This document shows positions 37,710-42,474 of a stretch of DNA of 42,474 bases, one piece after another (the first letter of the stretch is position 1; each line of letters starts with the position of its first letter). The position numbers and the translations under genes were made by a program. The stretch covers positions 1 to 42,474 of the forward strand of contig CAMWIR010000008.1 of the NCBI GenBank assembly GCA_947174365.1, in the 5' to 3' direction. This DNA is from an uncultured Ruminococcus sp. Lineage in GTDB: Bacteria > Bacillota > Clostridia > Oscillospirales > Ruminococcaceae. Below the pieces are notes generated by a model, which saw only the letters and a list, made by a program, of their open reading frames with translations, was not told where the DNA came from and searched no databases.

Positions 37710-38214
37710 CACTCACTCCACTCGGGTTCCAAGGGCGGAGCCTTTGGCGGGTCAAGGGCAGCGCCCTTGCGGGGGTCGGGGGGCAGCGCCCCCTTGGCAC
37801 TAACATAGTGTTGCAAACTAAAGCACAACGCAGCAAAGTAACGCCAACCGCCGCCCGACGTCAAGAAAAGGGGTCAAGTGAACTAACGTTATATTTGTAA
37901 TGTTACAGATTAAAACAAACCCACGTCGGGCGGCGGTGCAGCATAGAACGTGCGGCGAATGCCGTGCGTTCATGCTGCCGCCCGTAAGGGCGAAGTCGCT
38001 GACTGTTGAGAACAAAGTAAAGCGATATATCAAGCAAGTAATGCCTTATTATATGGGCAAATAAGGGTGACGGCTCGGCAAAAGCCTCGGCGGTGACGCT
38101 TGCCGTCACCTATTGCGCCCTTACGGGCGGCGCATTTGGGGGTTCTCCTGAAGTGCTTTCTGTATGGCGGCTGTCAGAGGGGGCTCCGCCCTTGGAACCC
38201 GAGTGGCGTGAGTG
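37710..38214. mobile_element. MITE-like / structured non-coding element with 33-bp terminal inverted repeats
   Basis: CACTCACTCCACTCGGGTTCCAAGGGCGGAGCC (37710-37742) versus reverse complement of 38182-38214 (CACTCACGCCACTCGGGTTCCAAGGGCGGAGCC): 32/33 match; no credible CDS inside. Confidence 0.6.
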
Positions 38215-38253
38215 CGCTTGGGTGCTTTAGTTTATTCTTTGGAGGTACGAAAA

Positions 38254-40077
38254 ATGAACCCACGGCTTGATTATTTACGTGAAAAAACCATGCTGCTGAC
38301 CACTGCCCCGGGGGTCTATCAGATGAAAGACGAGGGCGGTCACATCATCTATATCGGCAAAGCCAAAAACCTGCGGAACAGAGTTTCCTCCTACTTCGCT
38401 AAGACCCCCAACCACACCCCCAAGGTGGCAAGCATGGTGGCGAATGTTTACGATTACGATTTTATTGTTACAAAGTCCGAATATGAGGCGCTGGTGCTGG
38501 AATGCTCCATGATAAAGCAGCATTCCCCCAAATACAACATTCTCCTGAAGGACGACAAGGGCTACAGCTATATCCGCATTTCCCCGCCCCCTTATTCCCG
38601 CATAACCGCCGAGCTGCAAAAGCCCTCCTCGGGCACGCTTCTCGGCCCTTACACCAGTTCATTCGTGGCAAGGCAGACGGTAAATGAAGTGAACAGAGTT
38701 TTCATGCTGCCCTCATGCAGGAAAAATTTCCCGAAGGATATCGGCAAGGGCAGGCCTTGTCTTAATCATCACATCAAGAGGTGCATGGGAGTTTGTCTGG
38801 GCAATGTTTCCGAAAAGGAATATGAGGAGATAATTGCGGGGGCTTTGGATTACATGAAAAACGGCTCGGAAATGTCCGTGAAAAAGATGACAGAGAAGAT
38901 GAACGAGGCGGCGGAAAATCTTGATTTTGAAACGGCTGCACGCTTGCGTGACCGCATAAGTGCGGTACAAAGGGCAGCGGACAGTCAGAATATAATAAGC
39001 GAGGCTTTGCCCGATACGGACGCTGTTGCCATTGCGCGGAACAGCGGAGAGGCGTGCGCTGCGGTGATAATGTACCGCGGAGGCAGGCTTTTCGACCGTG
39101 CGGAATATTTTCTTGGGGAGGAAGAGGGGGAAAGCGAAATGATGGAGGATTTCGTTACCCAGTATTACAGCGGGCAAAGGGAGATCCCGCGGAATGTGGT
39201 TCTCGGCTGCGACCCCGGGAATATGCCCGATATTGAAGAACTTTTGCGCAGCCGCAGCGGACGGGCGGTTGATGTTATGTGTCCGCAGAGGGGGCGTTAT
39301 ATGCGACTTTCGGAAATTGCCCGTTCCAATGCCGAGGAATACCTTTCCATAAAGGTGGGGAGGACAGCCCGTGAAATTGCCGCGCTTGAAGAATTGGCAC
39401 GTTTGCTGGGTCTGAAAAAAACGCCTCTTTACATTGAAAGCTACGATATATCCAACTTGGGTTCGGCGGATATGGTAGCGGGAATGATAGTTTTTGAAAA
39501 CGGCAGACCCTGCAAAAAGATGTACAAAAAATTCTCCATTAAGGAGAATAAAATTCAGAACGACCTTGCCTGTATGCAGGAGGTTTTGCGGCGGCGATTC
39601 ACTCATTATTTAGATGAGAACGAGACAGACGAGGGCTTCAAGCGCCTGCCCGACCTTATTTTGCTTGACGGCGGGGAAAATCAGCTGAACGCCGTCAGGG
39701 AAGTGCTGTGGGAAATGGATATTAACCTGCCTGTGTTCGGCATGGTAAAGGACAACAATCACCGCACCCGTGCCATAACCGCAGACGGGGGCGAAATAAG
39801 CATATCCGAGGCAAAGTCCGCTTTTATGCTGGTGACGAGAATACAGGACGAGGTGCACAGGTTCTCCATAGGCTATCAGCGGAAAAAGCACCGCAAGAGC
39901 GCCTTTGAACTGGGGATCACAAGCGTTAAGGGGATAGGCGAAAAAAAGGCAATGAAGCTTCTGAGCACATTCAAGACCATGGAAAACCTGAAAAAAGCTT
40001 CTCCCGAGGAGATCGCTGCTGCTGCGGGAGTGAATTTGCAGGTAGCCCGGGACGTGTGGGAATATGTGCATGAGTAA
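38254..40077 (+). CDS. uvrC: excinuclease ABC subunit C
   Basis: GIY-YIG domain (PGVYQMKDEGGHIIYIGKAKNLRNRVSSYF), UVR, RNase H-like (ESYDISNLGSADMVAGMIVFENG), C-terminal HhH. RBS GGAGG 38241-38245 before ATG 38254. Confidence 0.96.
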   Translation: MNPRLDYLREKTMLLTTAPGVYQMKDEGGHIIYIGKAKNLRNRVSSYFAKTPNHTPKVASMVANVYDYDFIVTKSEYEALVLECSMIKQHSPKYNILLKDDKGYSYIRISPPPYSRITAELQKPSSGTLLGPYTSSFVARQTVNEVNRVFMLPSCRKNFPKDIGKGRPCLNHHIKRCMGVCLGNVSEKEYEEIIAGALDYMKNGSEMSVKKMTEKMNEAAENLDFETAARLRDRISAVQRAADSQNIISEALPDTDAVAIARNSGEACAAVIMYRGGRLFDRAEYFLGEEEGESEMMEDFVTQYYSGQREIPRNVVLGCDPGNMPDIEELLRSRSGRAVDVMCPQRGRYMRLSEIARSNAEEYLSIKVGRTAREIAALEELARLLGLKKTPLYIESYDISNLGSADMVAGMIVFENGRPCKKMYKKFSIKENKIQNDLACMQEVLRRRFTHYLDENETDEGFKRLPDLILLDGGENQLNAVREVLWEMDINLPVFGMVKDNNHRTRAITADGGEISISEAKSAFMLVTRIQDEVHRFSIGYQRKKHRKSAFELGITSVKGIGEKKAMKLLSTFKTMENLKKASPEEIAAAAGVNLQVARDVWEYVHE

Positions 40078-40080
40078 AGG

Positions 40081-40125
40081 AAAAAATGGCTTTTGCAGCA
40101 CCTGCCGCAAAAGCCTTTGAAATTC
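40081..40125. terminator. bidirectional intrinsic terminator between uvrC and prmC
   Basis: AAAAAAT-GGCTTTTGC-agcacctgcc-GCAAAAGCC-TTTGAAATT. Confidence 0.7.
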
Positions 40126-41010
40126 TTACATTTTATGTCCCCCGACCACACGAATGATACCCGCTCCGTCCTTTTCGGTAAAAATATCCCCGAAGCCGTT
40201 TTCCTCCAGAATGCGGCTTACGATAGCCGACTCATTGTCTCCGACCTCAAAGATCATAAGTCCTCCCGGAGTAAGCAGATAGTTCCACATACAGGCTATC
40301 ACACGGTAGAATTTGAGACCGTCCGATCCGCCGTACAGGGCTGTTTCCGGCTCAAAGGTGACCTCCCGCTGCAAATTGCTCATCTCATCGTCCGTTAAAT
40401 AAGGAGGATTTGCCACAATGCAGTCAATGGGGATGAACCGCTCGTCATCAATGGGGTCGCGAAAATTATCCAGCATACGCCCGTCCATTACATCACCTCG
40501 GAAAAGCCGCACATTGACATTATTGTTACGCACATTTTCCGAAAGATACGGAAACGCCTCTCCCGACAGTTCTACAGCATAAAGCTGTGCTGCCTCTTCC
40601 ATTTTTTTTGCTATGCTTATCGCCACGCAGCCGCTGCCGCTGCACAGGTCTATTACATGGACTTTGCGGTCAAGCTTTTTGTGCATTTTCCGCAACTGTA
40701 CAAGGGAAACATCCACCAGCGCTTCGGTGTCCGCTCGGGGAATGAGCACACCCTCGCCCACACGGAATTTAAGCCCGTAAAATTCCCACTCGCCAAGTAT
40801 ATATTGCAGAGGATAGCCCAGTGCGCGGGTGTTTGCCGCCCCCAGCACCTTCTGACAGCGGTCGGGGCTTATTTCTTCCTCGGGGTGCAGCGCCAGAGCT
40901 TCACGGGTTATATTCCCGAAATCCTCTAAAATGCAGGTCTTGTCGAAATCCCTGTCGGGAATGTCCTGCAATATTTTGTCAACATTTTCATTAAGTTCAC
41001 GAACGGTCAT
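40126..41010 (-). CDS. prmC: peptide chain release factor N5-glutamine methyltransferase
   Basis: YILGEWEFYGLKFRVGEGVLIPRADTEALV...VIDLCSGSGCVAISIA...CIVANPPYLTDDEMSNLQREVTFEPETALYGGSDG. Confidence 0.94.
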   Translation of the reverse strand: MTVRELNENVDKILQDIPDRDFDKTCILEDFGNITREALALHPEEEISPDRCQKVLGAANTRALGYPLQYILGEWEFYGLKFRVGEGVLIPRADTEALVDVSLVQLRKMHKKLDRKVHVIDLCSGSGCVAISIAKKMEEAAQLYAVELSGEAFPYLSENVRNNNVNVRLFRGDVMDGRMLDNFRDPIDDERFIPIDCIVANPPYLTDDEMSNLQREVTFEPETALYGGSDGLKFYRVIACMWNYLLTPGGLMIFEVGDNESAIVSRILEENGFGDIFTEKDGAGIIRVVGGHKM

Positions 41011-41107
41011 AATTTGCCACCTTATAAAAATATATACCGAAGATACGGCGGTTTACAGTAATCGACATTGAATTGCAGCATTCGGCTTTCCAATGCCGTT
41101 ATATTTT

Positions 41108-42154
41108 TTAATTGCCGGTAATAGTCCTTATCTCGTTTATTGAGTGCTCAAACGCTGCCAGTATTTTCGGGTTAAAGCAGCCGCATTCTCCGCCCTTTAT
41201 CATCTGCACAGCCTTTTCATGGCTGAATGCGGACTTGTAGACTCTGCGGGATGTAAGGGCGTCGTACACGTCGGCTATGGACACTACCTGGGACCATATG
41301 GTTATCTCATCCCCTGCAAGACCGTCGGGATAGCCTTTGCCGTCCCAACGCTCGTGGTGATGTCGGCAGATGTCGCGGCAGTAGGCGTAAATATCCTCGT
41401 CGATTATATCGGAAACCTTTTCCAGTATTTCCCAGCCGCTTACGGTGTGCCGCTTCATTATTTCAAATTCGGCAGGGGTAAGCCTGCCGGGCTTGCCCAG
41501 GATACTGTCGGGTACGGAAATTTTGCCAATGTCATGGAGCATGGCGGAGATGACCATTTTGCGTATCTCTCCCGAATGCAGCTCATACTCGGGATAAAGC
41601 TCTGCAACGCTGTGGAGCAGCACGTTGGTTATGCCGCAGATCCGCTTGACGTGTTCTCCCGATTCGCAGTCACGGAATTCTATAAGCTCCGCCAGAGCCT
41701 GAACCATGGAAATATGCATTGCGGAAAGCTTCTTCACCTGCTCCGCTACCATATCCTCCAGCTCTCTGCGGTGTCTGAAAAGCTCGATCATATTTTCCAC
41801 ACGGCAGATGAGGAAATTCGCTATAAAGGGCTTGGGGATAATGTCCACTGCGCCCAGCCGATATGCCTCCAGCAGCAGCTCCTCGCTGTCTGCGGCAGTG
41901 GCAGTGGTTATCACCAGCACGGGCACACGCTTTACAAGGCCGGAGCTATTGAGCTTCTCCAGCATTTCGATACCGCCCATCACGGGCATCATAAGATCCA
42001 GCAGTATGGCTGAGACCTCGGTATTTTCCAGGATCTCAAGCGCCTGCTTGCCGTTTTCCGCCTGGAGCGTATTATATTTTCCCTCGAAGCAGTCTGCCAA
42101 TATTTCACGGTTAATGGCAGCGTCATCAACTATAAGAATGCTGCTTTTTTCCAT
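41108..42154 (-). CDS. response regulator with receiver and HD-GYP domain (putative c-di-GMP phosphodiesterase)
   Basis: Receiver SSILIVDDAAINREIL...AILLDLMMPVMGG; HD-GYP AMLHDIGKISVPDSILGKPGRLTPAEFEIMKRHT...HHERWDGKGYPDGL. Confidence 0.93.
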   Translation of the reverse strand: MEKSSILIVDDAAINREILADCFEGKYNTLQAENGKQALEILENTEVSAILLDLMMPVMGGIEMLEKLNSSGLVKRVPVLVITTATAADSEELLLEAYRLGAVDIIPKPFIANFLICRVENMIELFRHRRELEDMVAEQVKKLSAMHISMVQALAELIEFRDCESGEHVKRICGITNVLLHSVAELYPEYELHSGEIRKMVISAMLHDIGKISVPDSILGKPGRLTPAEFEIMKRHTVSGWEILEKVSDIIDEDIYAYCRDICRHHHERWDGKGYPDGLAGDEITIWSQVVSIADVYDALTSRRVYKSAFSHEKAVQMIKGGECGCFNPKILAAFEHSINEIRTITGN

Positions 42155-42474
42155 AACATACCACCCTCAAAGTTTCTGTAGATTTGGCTGAAATTGCTGA
42201 TCCGGATCAGCTCGAAAAGTTATTTGTAAATAATTCTTCTTATATTTTATCATATATTTGCCTATTAGTTGAGGGTAATTATAAACTGTTTTGTTAAATT
42301 ATTGTGAACAAAGCCGCAGGGGCTTTGTTCCCCTCATACGCCGTAGAACGGGATTTTTTCCTCTCACACTCTGTGGGGGCGGCTTTTGTGTTGATGTGAA
42401 TGTTTTTTTGAAATGTCGTTTATTTGTCGGTAATTGTGACTTGCCTGTATAAATGAAATGAGACTTTGTTTGTG

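Noticed and set aside
37685-37900. 71-aa ORF and opposite-strand 73/74-aa ORFs within the TIR element
   Set aside because: Overlap hairpins on both strands, no RBS, no recognised domain; more consistent with non-coding sequence.

Overview
The window looks like a low-to-moderate GC Firmicutes/Clostridia chromosome, probably Ruminococcaceae-like (inferred from gene content and style). It is dominated by one co-oriented flagellar/chemotaxis super-operon of about 29 kb on the + strand (about 8391-37625). Gene order is flgB-flgC-fliE-fliF-fliG-fliH-fliI-fliJ-fliK-flgD-(TIGR02530-like)-flgE-flbD-motA-motB-fliM-fliY/N-cheY-fliO-fliP-fliQ-fliR-flhB-flhA-sigD(fliA)-flgF/flhO-like-flgG/flhP-like-cheC-cheD. 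Upstream lie a hypothetical protein (-), an ADP-ribosylglycohydrolase (+), a NUDIX hydrolase and a MATE transporter (-, overlapping), an ECF-like sigma factor with a long C-terminal extension (+), and a G5/3D-domain cell-wall protein (+). Downstream lie uvrC (+), prmC (-) and a receiver-HD-GYP response regulator (-). I see no complete novel defence or mobile system. The most interesting unexplained signals are: (1) a dispersed, degenerate 7-bp tandem repeat (GGCAAGA / TCTTGCC) in many intergenic gaps, purine-strand copies just after stop codons and pyrimidine-strand copies just before starts, often able to pair with each other or with the Shine-Dalgarno region; (2) a ~505-bp non-coding element between cheD and uvrC with 33-bp terminal inverted repeats (32/33) and nested internal inverted repeats; (3) unusual architectures in FlgD, FliY, FliP and the ECF sigma factor. 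All calls come from reading the sequence and the ORF track; no searches were run.
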